Below are positions 37,714-47,065 of a DNA stretch of 64,000 nt, in pieces. This stretch comes from Oscillospiraceae bacterium. GTDB lineage: Bacteria; Bacillota; Clostridia; Oscillospirales; Oscillospiraceae. The stretch is from NCBI GenBank assembly GCA_009780435.1, contig WRAB01000015.1, forward strand, positions 1 through 64,000, given 5' to 3'. The first letter of the stretch is position 1. The number at the start of each line of letters is the position of its first letter. The position numbers and the translations under genes were made by a program. Under the pieces are notes generated by a model, which saw nothing but the letters and a program-made list of their open reading frames with translations, did no database searches and had not been told where the DNA came from.

Positions 37714-39840
37714 ATGCGCATCTATATCAATGATCTAAGCCCCGAGATGCTGGAGCGGGCCGAGGCCTTGCTTTACTCCGGCAACGGCTTCATCGGTATC
37801 CGGGGATGTTTGGAAGAGGCTTACTACGACCACTTCTCCACCAACCGGGAGAGCTACATCAACGGCTTTTACGAGACCCGCACCATCTCATATCCCGAAA
37901 AGCACTTCGGTTTTCCTGCAACGGGCGAAACCATGATCTCCGTCATCGACGGCCAGACCACGCTGATCCACATCGGCGGTGAGCCCGTCTCCCTGCACAG
38001 CGGCGAGATCACAGACCATACCCGGTATCTGGATATGGAGCAGGGCGTTGTGGTACGGAAGTTTCTCTTTGTCTCCCCCGCAGGGCGAAAAACACGCATT
38101 AAAATCACCCGGTTGGCCTCCTTTGTCCACAAGAACATCTTTGCCATGCACTATGAGTTTGAGCGCCTCAATCACCATGCGCCCATTGAACTGATCACAC
38201 ACCTCAACTACTACCCCACCCGCACCGTGGACAAAGACGATCCCCGGATGCACCACGACATAGTAAAGCTACATGTAGAGCGGATCGAACAACGCAACGC
38301 CGGTGCGGAGTTTGACGTCGTCCACTTTAACGCACCTAACTCCGGCAAGACGGCCAGTTTCTTCTGGCATCTTTCCGAAGAGACCAAGCGGGAAATTCTC
38401 GACGATAAAATTGTTCTGAAGACACAGCTGACCGATACCCACTTCACAAAGACCTTCGCCTACACCCTGGGCAACCGGGAGATCACAGGGTTTAATCTCT
38501 CCTTCGAGGAACACCTGCGCCTCCAGCGTGAGTTTCTGGATTCTTTCTGGCAAGTAGCCAGAATCGAGATCGATGCCCAGGAAAATATCGAGGAGAGCGT
38601 CAATTTCGGTACCTTCGCTCTCCTACAATCTCTCGGCACAGACGGCCAGAGCATTATCTCGGCAAAAGGCCTCTCCGGCAGCGGATACGAGGGCCACTAC
38701 TTCTGGGATTGTGAGTTGTATATCTTTCCGACGTTTTTGCACTTCGCCCCCCACCTGGCCCGGGAAATTCTGCGCTATCGAATTAATACCTTGGAACAGG
38801 CCCGGGCAAACGGCAAAAACTTCGGCTATACTACTGGCGCACTCTATCCCTGGCGCACCATCTCCGGCATCGAATCCTCCGCCTTTTTCGAGGCGGGATC
38901 CGCGCAACACCACATCAACTCAGATATCGCCTATGCCTTTATCCGCTATTATGAGAGCACGAGGGATTCCAGTATTTTCTTCGATGGCGGCTTTGCCGTC
39001 CTCTTAGAGACCGCCCGCTTCCTGGCCGCCGTGGGCCATGTGCGGGACGATCAATTCCATATTGATAAAGTCACCGGCCCGGACGAGTACACGGTATTGG
39101 TCAACGACAACTACTACACCAATCTCATGGCGGCGTATCATTTCCGCTGGGTGAACCAACTGGCGTGTATTTTACAGGCTGAAAATCCCACCGGGTGGGA
39201 CAATCTCTCCGCCCATCTCACACTGACACAAGGGGAGTTGGATCAGTTGAGCTGGTATGCCGATCATATGGCGCTGCCCTTTGACGAGAACCAACAAATC
39301 ATTGCCCAGGACCGGGATTTTCTCAACAAGGCCCCCTGGCCTTTCTGGCACGAGGAGAAGTACCCCTTACTTCTCCACTACCACCCCATTACAATCTACC
39401 GCTATCAGGTGGCAAAGCAGGCGGACGCCGTACTGGCCCTCATGCTCTTCCCCGACGCCGTATCCCCGGATGTTGCAGAGAATACCGTGCGCTACTACGA
39501 CGCCATCACCACCCACGACTCCTCCCTGTCCTATTCGGCCTTCTCCGTGGTCTACAACCGGATCGGCGATACGGCAAAGTCCTATGACTACTTCGTCAAA
39601 AACGCCCGCTGTGACCTGGACAACCTTCACAAGAACACAAAAGACGGTCTGCACCTGGCATCCATAGGCGGTACGTTGATGAATATCCTCTACGGCTTCT
39701 GTGATCTCCGCTTTTCACAAGATGGATTCACCCTCAATCCCCGCCTGCCAGACGAAATCAATGCGATCCGCTTCTCCATGGTCTACCACGGCAAAACGCA
39801 TCGCATCAGTGTGACGAAAGATGGGTATGAGATTGGGTAG
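37714..39840 (+). CDS. GH65 family disaccharide phosphorylase/hydrolase
   Basis: A 708-residue GH65 enzyme: N-terminal beta-sandwich (SGNGFIGIRGCLEEAYYDHFSTNRESYINGFYETR split), (alpha/alpha)6 barrel with GLSGSGYEGHYFWDCELYIFP (written in parts: GLSGSGYEGHYFWD and ELYIFP), and general acid Glu458 in TGPDEYT. The VAKQADAVLAL motif of the phosphate-binding side is present. GH65 members phosphorolyse maltose, trehalose, kojibiose or nigerose to glucose plus beta-glucose-1-phosphate; the specificity cannot be read by eye. The ATG at 37714 follows AGGAGG. It has its own promoter, opposite padR, and converges on pgmB, which would use its product. Confidence 0.88.
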   Translation: MRIYINDLSPEMLERAEALLYSGNGFIGIRGCLEEAYYDHFSTNRESYINGFYETRTISYPEKHFGFPATGETMISVIDGQTTLIHIGGEPVSLHSGEITDHTRYLDMEQGVVVRKFLFVSPAGRKTRIKITRLASFVHKNIFAMHYEFERLNHHAPIELITHLNYYPTRTVDKDDPRMHHDIVKLHVERIEQRNAGAEFDVVHFNAPNSGKTASFFWHLSEETKREILDDKIVLKTQLTDTHFTKTFAYTLGNREITGFNLSFEEHLRLQREFLDSFWQVARIEIDAQENIEESVNFGTFALLQSLGTDGQSIISAKGLSGSGYEGHYFWDCELYIFPTFLHFAPHLAREILRYRINTLEQARANGKNFGYTTGALYPWRTISGIESSAFFEAGSAQHHINSDIAYAFIRYYESTRDSSIFFDGGFAVLLETARFLAAVGHVRDDQFHIDKVTGPDEYTVLVNDNYYTNLMAAYHFRWVNQLACILQAENPTGWDNLSAHLTLTQGELDQLSWYADHMALPFDENQQIIAQDRDFLNKAPWPFWHEEKYPLLLHYHPITIYRYQVAKQADAVLALMLFPDAVSPDVAENTVRYYDAITTHDSSLSYSAFSVVYNRIGDTAKSYDYFVKNARCDLDNLHKNTKDGLHLASIGGTLMNILYGFCDLRFSQDGFTLNPRLPDEINAIRFSMVYHGKTHRISVTKDGYEIG

Positions 39841-39997
39841 AAGAAGTGGGCAATGTGGCAAAACGAATTTATAGGAGCTTCGCCTGCCGGAGGATTATCC
39901 CTGCGCCGCTGACTGCATATTTTCCGGGAAATAAAAACGCCGCCTCTGATGTGGAAAAGTTGACAGTCTTCGTAGACCGCCACAGGCATATGTTTTT

Positions 39998-40690
39998 TTA
40001 TGCACTTTCTCCATTTTTAAATTCTAAAAACGCATTCGATATCTCATTCAGCGACAACTCGGCTGTCCCATCCAAAATCAGGTCTGCGCCGCCGAGCTGT
40101 TCCACCTCCCCGATCCCCACGGCCATCATATGGGCCGCCTTGATGGCCTCTACACCGGCGGCGGCATCCTCAATGCCCACACACTCTGACGGGTGGGCTC
40201 CCAGATGCGCCGCCGACACCAGGAAGATATCCGGTGCGGGTTTTGGATTGGGAATCGCCCCGACGTCTGCGATGTAGTCGAAAAAGTGGCGGATTTCCAG
40301 CTTCTCTACAATGGCAGGCGCATTTTTACTGGCGGACGCAATGGCGGTCTTGATGCCATGATCCTTTAGCTCCTGTAAAAAGTCTAGTATCCCCGGCAGA
40401 ATATCCGCCGGTGTGATGTCATTGATTAACGCCACGTACTCGTCGTTTTTCTCCGTGGCCAAGGCCACTTTTTCCGCTGGAGAGAATCGCTCCGCCATAT
40501 CGCCCTGCTCCAGAATCAGTTCCAAGCTCTCCATTCTGGATATGCCCTTTAGATTCTCGTTAAAGGTGCGGTCAAAATCAATCCCGATCCTGTTGGCAAG
40601 ATTTTTCCAGGCGATGTAGTGGAACTCCGCCGTGTCGGTGACCACACCGTCCAAATCGAAAACGACCGCTTTGATCTTACTTTTCTCCAT
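39998..40690 (-). CDS. pgmB: Beta-phosphoglucomutase
   Basis: A 230-residue HAD-family mutase converting beta-glucose-1-phosphate to glucose-6-phosphate. Nucleophile Asp12 and acid/base Asp14 lie in VVFDLDGVVTD; the cap specificity residues are in the FHYIAWKNLANRIG helix and GISRMESLELIL; later motifs are IASASKNA, NPKPAPDIFL and VGIEDAAAGVEAIKAA. It is the last gene of the leftward sugar operon and overlaps the permease stop by 14 bases. GH65 phosphorylases make beta-glucose-1-phosphate, so the gene completes the pathway for both GH65 enzymes here. Confidence 0.96.
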   Translation of the reverse strand: MEKSKIKAVVFDLDGVVTDTAEFHYIAWKNLANRIGIDFDRTFNENLKGISRMESLELILEQGDMAERFSPAEKVALATEKNDEYVALINDITPADILPGILDFLQELKDHGIKTAIASASKNAPAIVEKLEIRHFFDYIADVGAIPNPKPAPDIFLVSAAHLGAHPSECVGIEDAAAGVEAIKAAHMMAVGIGEVEQLGGADLILDGTAELSLNEISNAFLEFKNGESA

Positions 40691-41510
40691 CCATCCTTCT
40701 CCCGGTTAAAAAGAAATTATTGAACACAAAATATATGATAATAATCGGCAGTACCGTGATACACGCCGCCGCCATGGTCTGCGCCCACTGTGTTCCCGCA
40801 TGTCGAGATGAAAAGGTCTGGAGCCCTAGCGTGATCGTGAAGTTCTCTTGGGTCTGCAGGTATAGCATGGGCCGGACGAACTCATTCCAGAATCCCATAA
40901 AGACAAATACGCTCTGGGTGGCGATGGCCGGCCTCGCCAAGGGCAAACTGATACGGAAGAATCTGGCGTACCGCCCCAGTCCGTCTATGCTGGCGGCCTC
41001 CTCTACATCCGTTGAAAAGTTGATGAAGAATTGCCGCATCATAAAGATGTACGCAATGTTGACGGCGGCGGGCAAGGTGATGGCCGCAAAGGTGTCCAGC
41101 ATACCCATGGCGTTCATAATGAGATAGTTGGGGATCAAGAGCACCTGACCCGGCACCATAATCAGCGCCAAGAGGCCAAAGTAGATTTTATTCCGCCCCG
41201 GAAACGTCAGCCGGGCCAGGGAATATCCCGCCATGGAGTTGAAAATGACGTTTATTGTGGTACCGACGAGGGCCACGATAAAGGAGTTTAAAAACCACCG
41301 GGGAAAGAGCGAGGTAAGCCCTAAGACGAACCGATAGTTATCCAGCGACATATTGGGGCTGACCAGGGACATGTTCCCGCCCACAATCTCCGCAAGGGGC
41401 AGAAATGACGCAGAGATCATCCACAAGAACGGATACAACGTCGCCGCCGAGGCGATAATCAATACCATATACAGGATGATTCTACCCGGGCTGATCTTTT
41501 TAATCCGCAT
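40677..41510 (-). CDS. Sugar ABC transporter permease, MalG type
   Basis: A 277-residue inner-membrane subunit with six helices. The cytoplasmic EAA loop that docks on the ATPase reads EEAASIDGLGRYARFFRISL. The start at 41510 lies one base after the upstream permease stop and behind GAGAGGG. Together with the MalF-type subunit and the binding lipoprotein it forms a CUT1-class carbohydrate importer. No ATPase is in the operon; the MsmK-type ATPase at 48.4 kb is the probable partner. Confidence 0.93.
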   Translation of the reverse strand: MRIKKISPGRIILYMVLIIASAATLYPFLWMISASFLPLAEIVGGNMSLVSPNMSLDNYRFVLGLTSLFPRWFLNSFIVALVGTTINVIFNSMAGYSLARLTFPGRNKIYFGLLALIMVPGQVLLIPNYLIMNAMGMLDTFAAITLPAAVNIAYIFMMRQFFINFSTDVEEAASIDGLGRYARFFRISLPLARPAIATQSVFVFMGFWNEFVRPMLYLQTQENFTITLGLQTFSSRHAGTQWAQTMAAACITVLPIIIIYFVFNNFFLTGRRMDGEK

Positions 41511-41511
41511 C

Positions 41512-42408
41512 TTAATACACCCTCTCTTCCTTATTGATCCTGTTGACAATGAGAGAGATGGTCAGAATGATCAACGCCAATATCACAGCCAGCGTAGCGG
41601 CATATCCCATGGCGTTTTGCGGCCCAAATGCGTACCGGTATACCAACAGGGCGATTGTGAGGGTGGAGTTGGCGGGGCCGCCGGACCCGTCCGAGAAGAT
41701 ATAGGCCTGATCGAACATCTGCAAGGTGCCGATGATGCCTGTCAGCAGCACAAAGGTGGTAATGGGCCGGAGATACGGGACTGTGATCCGAAAGAACTTC
41801 TGCACCACATTTGCGCCGTCTATGCTGGCGGCCTCATACAGATTTGACGGCATATCCACAAGACTTGCAATATACAGGGTCATATAAAATGGGACTGTGG
41901 ACCAGATATTCATCACCATAATGACCGGCAGTGTAAATCGCGTGTTCTGCAAAAAGTTGATGCGTTCACTTAAAATATCCACATCCAGCAGCATGTTATT
42001 GACAGGACCTTGGATATTGAACATGAACATAAAGATCAAGGTCAGGGCGGCGCTAGAGGTCAGGGTCGGCAAAAACAAAACACTTCTAAATAGTTTCCGC
42101 CCTCTTATGTTGCTACTGAGCACATAGGCCAAAATGAGCGCCAACATAGTCTGTGCAGTCACGACCACGGCGGAAAACGTAAGGGTGTTCCGTATGGCCC
42201 GCATAGCCGTATGATCCAACCGTAATCTGATGAAGTTTTCAAGCCCTACAAATTCATAGGTATTTTGAAATAAATTCACCCTGTGAAAGGATAGATAGAT
42301 GACAAAGAGCACGGCCAGACAGATGAATATCCCAAGGATAATAATCGACGGTGCGACAAACAGATACCCCTGGAGCCACTCCTGTTTACGGCGCTTTAAT
42401 CTAAACAT
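41512..42408 (-). CDS. Sugar ABC transporter permease, MalF type
   Basis: A 298-residue permease with six helices (first at about 14-36, WLQGYLFVAPSIIILGIFIC) and the EAA loop YEAASIDGANVVQKFFRITV. It ends with IVNRINKEERVY. I use ATG 42408, which follows GGAGCGGAGGAGA, instead of an ATG 16 codons upstream. A very stable 18-bp hairpin lies between this gene and the binding-protein gene, so its expression is probably lower than that of the lipoprotein. Confidence 0.93.
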   Translation of the reverse strand: MFRLKRRKQEWLQGYLFVAPSIIILGIFICLAVLFVIYLSFHRVNLFQNTYEFVGLENFIRLRLDHTAMRAIRNTLTFSAVVVTAQTMLALILAYVLSSNIRGRKLFRSVLFLPTLTSSAALTLIFMFMFNIQGPVNNMLLDVDILSERINFLQNTRFTLPVIMVMNIWSTVPFYMTLYIASLVDMPSNLYEAASIDGANVVQKFFRITVPYLRPITTFVLLTGIIGTLQMFDQAYIFSDGSGGPANSTLTIALLVYRYAFGPQNAMGYAATLAVILALIILTISLIVNRINKEERVY

Positions 42409-42464
42409 TCTCCTCCGCTCCTTAAAAAGAGATCGCCTTGTACTAGCTCTAATCAAAAGGATAT

Positions 42465-42503
42465 GGCAGACAGTATAAAGGCTGTGCCTTTATACTGTCT
42501 GCC
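42465..42503 (-). terminator. 18-bp perfect hairpin between binding protein and permease genes
   Basis: GGCAGACAGTATAAAGGC (42465-42482) with its exact complement (42486-42503) and a 3-base loop. The following minus-strand stretch has only a short T run (CCTTTTGATT), so partial termination or RNA stabilisation of the upstream message is likelier than full stop. Confidence 0.85.
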
Positions 42504-42519
42504 TTTCAGTTCATTGATT

Positions 42520-43839
42520 TTATCCGCCAATCTGGAAGTTGGCCTGCTCTTCTGCCAGTCTCATGGCCTCTTCAACCGTCATATTGCCCTGCACTGCCTC
42601 CAACAGGAAGTTCATATACTCGTCATTGATGATGGAGGAATACAGCCCCATGCTCCAGGGAATCGCATGCTGGACTTGATCCAGATGGATTTGCAGGAAC
42701 GGATCCGCCGCCACGTCAATTTTATCGGCCACGTCTTGCCTGGAGGGCAGGACGCCGGTGGCGCCGGTGAAAATGGCCATACCATCTACGCCTGTGGCAT
42801 AGCGAATCCACTCCAGGGCCAAGTCTTGATTTTCAGAGTCTATGAACATACCATAGCCCACAGTGAACATCATGGAGCTGACCTCACCTCTAAAGGAGGG
42901 CATGTTCAAAACAGCGAAGTTCACATCACTAAACTCTGTTCTTAAGAAATTGTATACCCAGTTACCCTCGTCCATGATGGCAACTCTCCCGACCCCAAAG
43001 GCCTCCCCGTTCCAGCCGAGGCCCAGATCCTGCGGTCTCTGATATGCGCCGGTTTCGACGAGATCCATGATGAGTTGGAAGTTTTCCAGTACACCGGGTG
43101 TGTCCAGCGTCGCTCTGCCGTCCGGACCGATGACACTGGCACCGCCTCTGTTCAATAAATGCAGGTTTCTGGCCAGCTCTAAATTATAGGACATTGCGGC
43201 TACAGCGCCCGCACCATATGCCTCGTCCAGTTGGGCCTGGAATGCAGGCAAAAATTCTACAAAATCTTCCCATGCAGTGGGGAGATCATCCACAGTAAGG
43301 CCGACTTCTTCTAACATGTCTAGGTTCACATATAGGGCCAATGTGGAGAAATCTTTGGACACAGCGTATAACTGACCGCTGGTACCCACAAAGGTATCTA
43401 CCAAGTTTGTATAAAACGCATCTGCGTCAACGGCTTGCCTGTCCAGGGGCGCTAATACGCCTAGTGAATCAAAGAAGGGGAACATATTGGCGTCCACATA
43501 GAACACGTCGGGGGCTGTCCCCGCGATAAAGTCCGCTTGGATTTGCATGTTGTAGTCTGTGTAGACCCGGAAGGTGACGGAGGCGCCGGTCATGGCTTCA
43601 AAGTTGAGTCGCATTTCTTCCATAGCGGCCATTTCCGTATCATTGCCGCCCCAGATGCCGACGACTAATTCACGGCCTGCAAAGTCACCGTCATCGTCAT
43701 CGACCGGGGGCGCCGGAGTTGCCGCCTCTGGTGTGGGAGCCGGGGCTTCGGGTGCCGCCTCCGGCGGTGCGCTGGTACATGCCGCAACCGACAGCACGAG
43801 CAGTGCGCAAATGAGAATTAAGCTAATCTTCCTTTTCAT
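42520..43839 (-). CDS. Sugar-binding lipoprotein of a CUT1 ABC importer
   Basis: A 439-residue extracytoplasmic binding protein (family 1). Signal peptide with lipobox VAAC (Cys21), then an Ala/Pro/Glu-rich linker (25-50), then the two-lobe fold with ELVVGIWGGND, FIAGTAPDVFYVDANMFPFF, YAVSKDFSTLALYVNLDMLE and VAIMDEGNWVYNFL. It captures an oligosaccharide outside the membrane and passes it to the two permeases encoded next. AGAGG precedes the ATG. The ligand is unknown but should be an alpha-glucoside given the GH65 phosphorylase upstream. Confidence 0.94.
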   Translation of the reverse strand: MKRKISLILICALLVLSVAACTSAPPEAAPEAPAPTPEAATPAPPVDDDDGDFAGRELVVGIWGGNDTEMAAMEEMRLNFEAMTGASVTFRVYTDYNMQIQADFIAGTAPDVFYVDANMFPFFDSLGVLAPLDRQAVDADAFYTNLVDTFVGTSGQLYAVSKDFSTLALYVNLDMLEEVGLTVDDLPTAWEDFVEFLPAFQAQLDEAYGAGAVAAMSYNLELARNLHLLNRGGASVIGPDGRATLDTPGVLENFQLIMDLVETGAYQRPQDLGLGWNGEAFGVGRVAIMDEGNWVYNFLRTEFSDVNFAVLNMPSFRGEVSSMMFTVGYGMFIDSENQDLALEWIRYATGVDGMAIFTGATGVLPSRQDVADKIDVAADPFLQIHLDQVQHAIPWSMGLYSSIINDEYMNFLLEAVQGNMTVEEAMRLAEEQANFQIGG

Positions 43840-43882
43840 TGTTTCTTACCTCTTTCAAAAAATTTATTTGGAACCTAATTTA

Positions 43883-43900
43883 GATAGTGTGCACACTATC
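43883..43900. promoter_or_regulatory. 18-bp perfect palindrome between GH65 and the binding-protein gene
   Basis: GATAGTGTGCACACTATC ends directly at the GH65 stop codon. The centre is GC, not the CG of LacI sites. It may be a hairpin processing point or an operator for an internal promoter; no promoter boxes are evident. Confidence 0.6.
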
Positions 43901-46240
43901 TTAGGGTTTTGCGCAAATACAATCGAACTCGTCTTGGAACGTGACCACTTTACCGCAGATGGAAAGGGTCACCGGTTTCGTCCCCGTACAATTTTGAACC
44001 AATACCCGGCCTTTCGTGATCTCTACAGAGAGCTTCTGCCCCTGCCAGTAGAGATAGAAGTGGAGCCGATGCCACCCATCGGGGAGCGCCGGGTGAATTC
44101 GCAGTTTACCGTCCAGCATCCGCACGCCACCGAAGCCGAGGACTGTCGTCTTCCATATGCCGCCGATAGAGGCCGTGTGGATTCCAGCGTCGGAGGTCTT
44201 CATGTTCTCTCCCAAGTCGATCTTCGCACAGCGGTCAAATAACGCACTGGCCATTGTGCTGTCCCCCATATCCGCCGCCAGGATGGCGTGGGTGGAGAGA
44301 GACAGAGAGGAGTCGTGCAACGTCCGTGCCTCATAGTATTCAAAATTGGCCTTTTTGACATCCAGGGAAAACAGATGTTCCAAAAGCAAGAATAAAATCA
44401 ATACGTCCGCCTGCTTGGAGACTTGAATCTCATTCACCTGTTCTAAATTATATTCCCGGAACATCTCCCCTACATTTTTTTGGTTCTTATACTTCGTCAG
44501 GTCGATCTCTTTTAGATCAAGATACGTCTTATTTTGCGGCAATACCTGATCCGCTTCCCTGGGCAGGGGCAGATAGATGCGCCCCAACACGCCGGCAAAG
44601 GCCTCCATGTGTGCGTCCAGGTTTAGCTTTTGATTTAATCGGTCAAATATGTCCTGATTTTCTGTTTTCAGCATCGTATACTGCTCCATGGCCTTTTGGA
44701 TGTTCCAATGGGCCATGTAGTTGGTAAATGCGTTGTCGTCCACATGTTCTTTGTACTCATCCGGCCCCATGACGTCGTTAATATGGTACAGTCCGTCACT
44801 CTCGTCATGCTCCAGGCGGGACGCCCAGAAAATGGCGGTGTCGAAGATAATCTCATAGCCGTATTTGGCCATAAAGTCATCGTCACCCGTCACCATATGA
44901 TACTGCCAGACCCCGTATGCCACATCGGCGGAGATATGCTGCTGGATAAAGCCGGACCAGATCTTCGTCCGCTCTCCGGTGACAATGTCGGCGGCGCCCC
45001 ACACAGGGGTCGTCTCGCCATCTTTTAGCCCGGCGGATTCCCAGGGGTACATGGCCCCGGCGTAGCCGTTTTCTTTCGCTTTCTTATGGGCGCCCGGCAG
45101 AGAGAGGTAGCGATACTCGCACAGACTCCGGGCAACCCCCGGCTGGGTGTATGTAAAATAGGGCAGCGTAAAAATCTCATTGTCCCAAAATACGTGGCCC
45201 TTGTACCCCTCCCCGGACAGCCCCTTGGCGGCAATGCTCATTCTGGCATCGTGGGCGGGTACCATGACCTGTAAGTGGTATTGGGCAAACCGGATCGCCA
45301 GCTGGTCAAATTTGTTCTCGGATTCCACCGTGATGGGAATCTCGCTCCACACCAATTCATCCCATTTTTGCGCATTTTCTGCCTGTAGGGCGTCGTATCC
45401 CTTTGCGTACTGCTCTTTGAGCCGTGCCAGACAGGCCGCCTGCATCTCTTTCACCGTCATGTGGGCGTATGCCAGATCGTGAGACGTTGCCACATAAGAT
45501 ATCTTGGAAATCTCCAACGTCTGGCCCTGTTTTACGGGAATCGTATACGTACAGTACAACTGCCGCCGATCCATGGCGATAAACGGCGCCGCCTGGGCGG
45601 GTTCCCCGTCGATTGTCACCTGTACCCCGGTGGTCAGGACAAAGTCGATCTCGCTCTGGGTCGTGGTCTGGACGAATTGCATGTATTTCTTATCGTAAAA
45701 CCGCTTTTCGCCCTCGGAGAAATGCTGCACCCCCGTATTGGTCACAGTGCCGTCGATCCCGGTCTTGATATATATATCCGCGTCCACATCCGGGGTAACT
45801 GATACTTTCTGCCCCAAAGTGTGGAGCTCCGCCAGGGAGACGAACCGGCGAAAGTCAAATCGGGCGGATTTTCCCTTGGGACTCTCCCACCGGACATTCC
45901 GGCTCAGTTCCGCCGTCTTTAAATCCAGGCTACGGTTGTAGTGATGGGTACGTCCCGTCTCCAGATTAAACGCCTCGCCGTCCAGCCGGAGCTCCATGGC
46001 GGTTAGATCTGCGGCGTTGGGCAGTTCCGTCACTTCTGCGTGGTCAAATTGATTATACGTCCCCGCTACAAATAAATTCCGCACCTGGTTGGTATAGTGC
46101 TCCTCTAAGGAGGATCGCACGCCCATATATCCGTTACCAAGACATAGAATCGCCTCACATTTTCCCTGATCATCTTTTTGAAAAGCGGTCTCTGAAATAG
46201 TCCATGCGTTCTCTAAATCGTACTGCATTGTTGTATTCAT
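43901..46240 (-). CDS. GH65 family disaccharide phosphorylase (transport operon)
   Basis: A 779-residue GH65 enzyme. N-terminal LGNGYMGVRSSLEEHYTNQV, barrel motif GLSGEGYKGHVFWDNEIF, general acid Glu495 in VMGPDEYKEH, VSKQADVLILFLLLE and the THSL-type end AGIHTASIGG are all present. The pattern is closest to kojibiose/nigerose-type phosphorylases with this length, but I cannot fix the linkage. Lying between the RDD genes and the ABC importer, and upstream of beta-phosphoglucomutase, it should act on the imported sugar in the cytoplasm. A LacI-type site (46249-46262) touches its ribosome-site region. Confidence 0.92.
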   Translation of the reverse strand: MNTTMQYDLENAWTISETAFQKDDQGKCEAILCLGNGYMGVRSSLEEHYTNQVRNLFVAGTYNQFDHAEVTELPNAADLTAMELRLDGEAFNLETGRTHHYNRSLDLKTAELSRNVRWESPKGKSARFDFRRFVSLAELHTLGQKVSVTPDVDADIYIKTGIDGTVTNTGVQHFSEGEKRFYDKKYMQFVQTTTQSEIDFVLTTGVQVTIDGEPAQAAPFIAMDRRQLYCTYTIPVKQGQTLEISKISYVATSHDLAYAHMTVKEMQAACLARLKEQYAKGYDALQAENAQKWDELVWSEIPITVESENKFDQLAIRFAQYHLQVMVPAHDARMSIAAKGLSGEGYKGHVFWDNEIFTLPYFTYTQPGVARSLCEYRYLSLPGAHKKAKENGYAGAMYPWESAGLKDGETTPVWGAADIVTGERTKIWSGFIQQHISADVAYGVWQYHMVTGDDDFMAKYGYEIIFDTAIFWASRLEHDESDGLYHINDVMGPDEYKEHVDDNAFTNYMAHWNIQKAMEQYTMLKTENQDIFDRLNQKLNLDAHMEAFAGVLGRIYLPLPREADQVLPQNKTYLDLKEIDLTKYKNQKNVGEMFREYNLEQVNEIQVSKQADVLILFLLLEHLFSLDVKKANFEYYEARTLHDSSLSLSTHAILAADMGDSTMASALFDRCAKIDLGENMKTSDAGIHTASIGGIWKTTVLGFGGVRMLDGKLRIHPALPDGWHRLHFYLYWQGQKLSVEITKGRVLVQNCTGTKPVTLSICGKVVTFQDEFDCICAKP

Positions 46241-46248
46241 GGGCCCTC

Positions 46249-46262
46249 CGAAAACGTTTTTG
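46249..46262 (-). promoter_or_regulatory. LacI-type operator before the GH65 gene
   Basis: CGAAAACGTTTTTG, central CG with AAAACGTTTT symmetry, 8 bases from the start codon and overlapping GGAGG. Related to the site at 47066-47079. Confidence 0.65.
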
Positions 46263-46298
46263 TAAATGGCAATAAAAAAATATAGTAAGCTTTACTCT

Positions 46299-46325
46299 GT
46301 TCCCCCGCCGCAGACGGGGGAACTA
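46299..46325 (-). terminator. Hairpin between the small membrane protein gene and GH65
   Basis: GTTCCCCCG (46299-46307) pairs with CGGGGGAAC (46315-46323). It belongs to the dispersed CCCCGCC/GGCGGGG hairpin group and lacks a T tract in the minus direction, so it may only weaken read-through. Confidence 0.6.
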
Positions 46326-46589
46326 TTATTTATAAAAATAATAGTTTGAGACGTAAATCAGCACGACCAGCCCAAAGCCTATGAGTCCGATGCTGATAAT
46401 GATCGGTGCATGGAAAATCACCAACACTACGGCGACTGCGATGGAGATGGGAACATACAGCTTCACACTTTTTCTGATATCATTGGTCTTAGCGAACACA
46501 CGGGCCGAAACATACCCCGCCGCCCCCATGCACAATACGCCGAGGACAAGCACAAGGGGATTTAACGTAAGTAACAGATTATTTTCCAC
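46326..46589 (-). CDS. Small membrane protein of unknown function
   Basis: An 87-residue protein with two or three membrane helices (about 5-30, 45-62, 66-84) and a short basic loop (AKTNDIRKSVKLY). It ends in YVSNYYFYK. I do not recognise a family. Its start overlaps the RDD gene stop by 11 bases, so the two are translationally linked and may act together in the membrane. Being under the sugar operon promoter suggests an auxiliary role in uptake or envelope adaptation. Confidence 0.75.
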   Translation of the reverse strand: MENNLLLTLNPLVLVLGVLCMGAAGYVSARVFAKTNDIRKSVKLYVPISIAVAVVLVIFHAPIIISIGLIGFGLVVLIYVSNYYFYK

Positions 46590-47052
46590 GGGTTATGCCA
46601 CCCTCTTCGTCTTTGGGAACCTCCCATAGGAATATCACCTTGGTATCGGCGATGTAATCGTGGAGCGCTCTGCCTGTTAAGAACATCAGAATCGCACTCA
46701 CCCCGCCCATGGCCCAGCCGACAATGGGGATAAAATAGACCGCCTTTGTCAGTTCGCGGATACCGATGTACAGGAAAGTCGCTTTTGGCCCTGCCTTATC
46801 CCGCACAGTCAATCTGCTCAACAGTTTGCCGACAGTCTGCCCATTTGCAACGGAGATCAGCGCTACGCCGTAGACTGCAAACAGCATCTGGAACAAAAAG
46901 TTCGCCTGTCGCTCCGGCACACCTATAATGCCCAATAGCACCAATTGCACAGGCACCATGATGATGATAAAATCCACTAATGCCGAAAGGAGTCTTAAAA
47001 TACTCTTTGTAGCGCCGCTTTTTCGCCTGTTTTGCTTCTCATTTATATTCAT
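46579..47052 (-). CDS. RDD-family membrane protein
   Basis: A 157-residue protein with the RDD pattern: SILRLLSALVDFIIIMVP (Arg and Asp of the name), NGQTVGKLLSRLTVRDKAG and a third helix region IVGWAMGGVSAILMFLTGRALHDYIADT. RDD proteins are small membrane proteins; a few are linked to ion exchange, most have no known role. It is the first gene of the leftward sugar operon, just behind a consensus promoter with a LacI-type operator, an unusual position for an RDD protein. Confidence 0.88.
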   Translation of the reverse strand: MNINEKQNRRKSGATKSILRLLSALVDFIIIMVPVQLVLLGIIGVPERQANFLFQMLFAVYGVALISVANGQTVGKLLSRLTVRDKAGPKATFLYIGIRELTKAVYFIPIVGWAMGGVSAILMFLTGRALHDYIADTKVIFLWEVPKDEEGGITRGK

Positions 47053-47065
47053 AATAAAAAATCAC

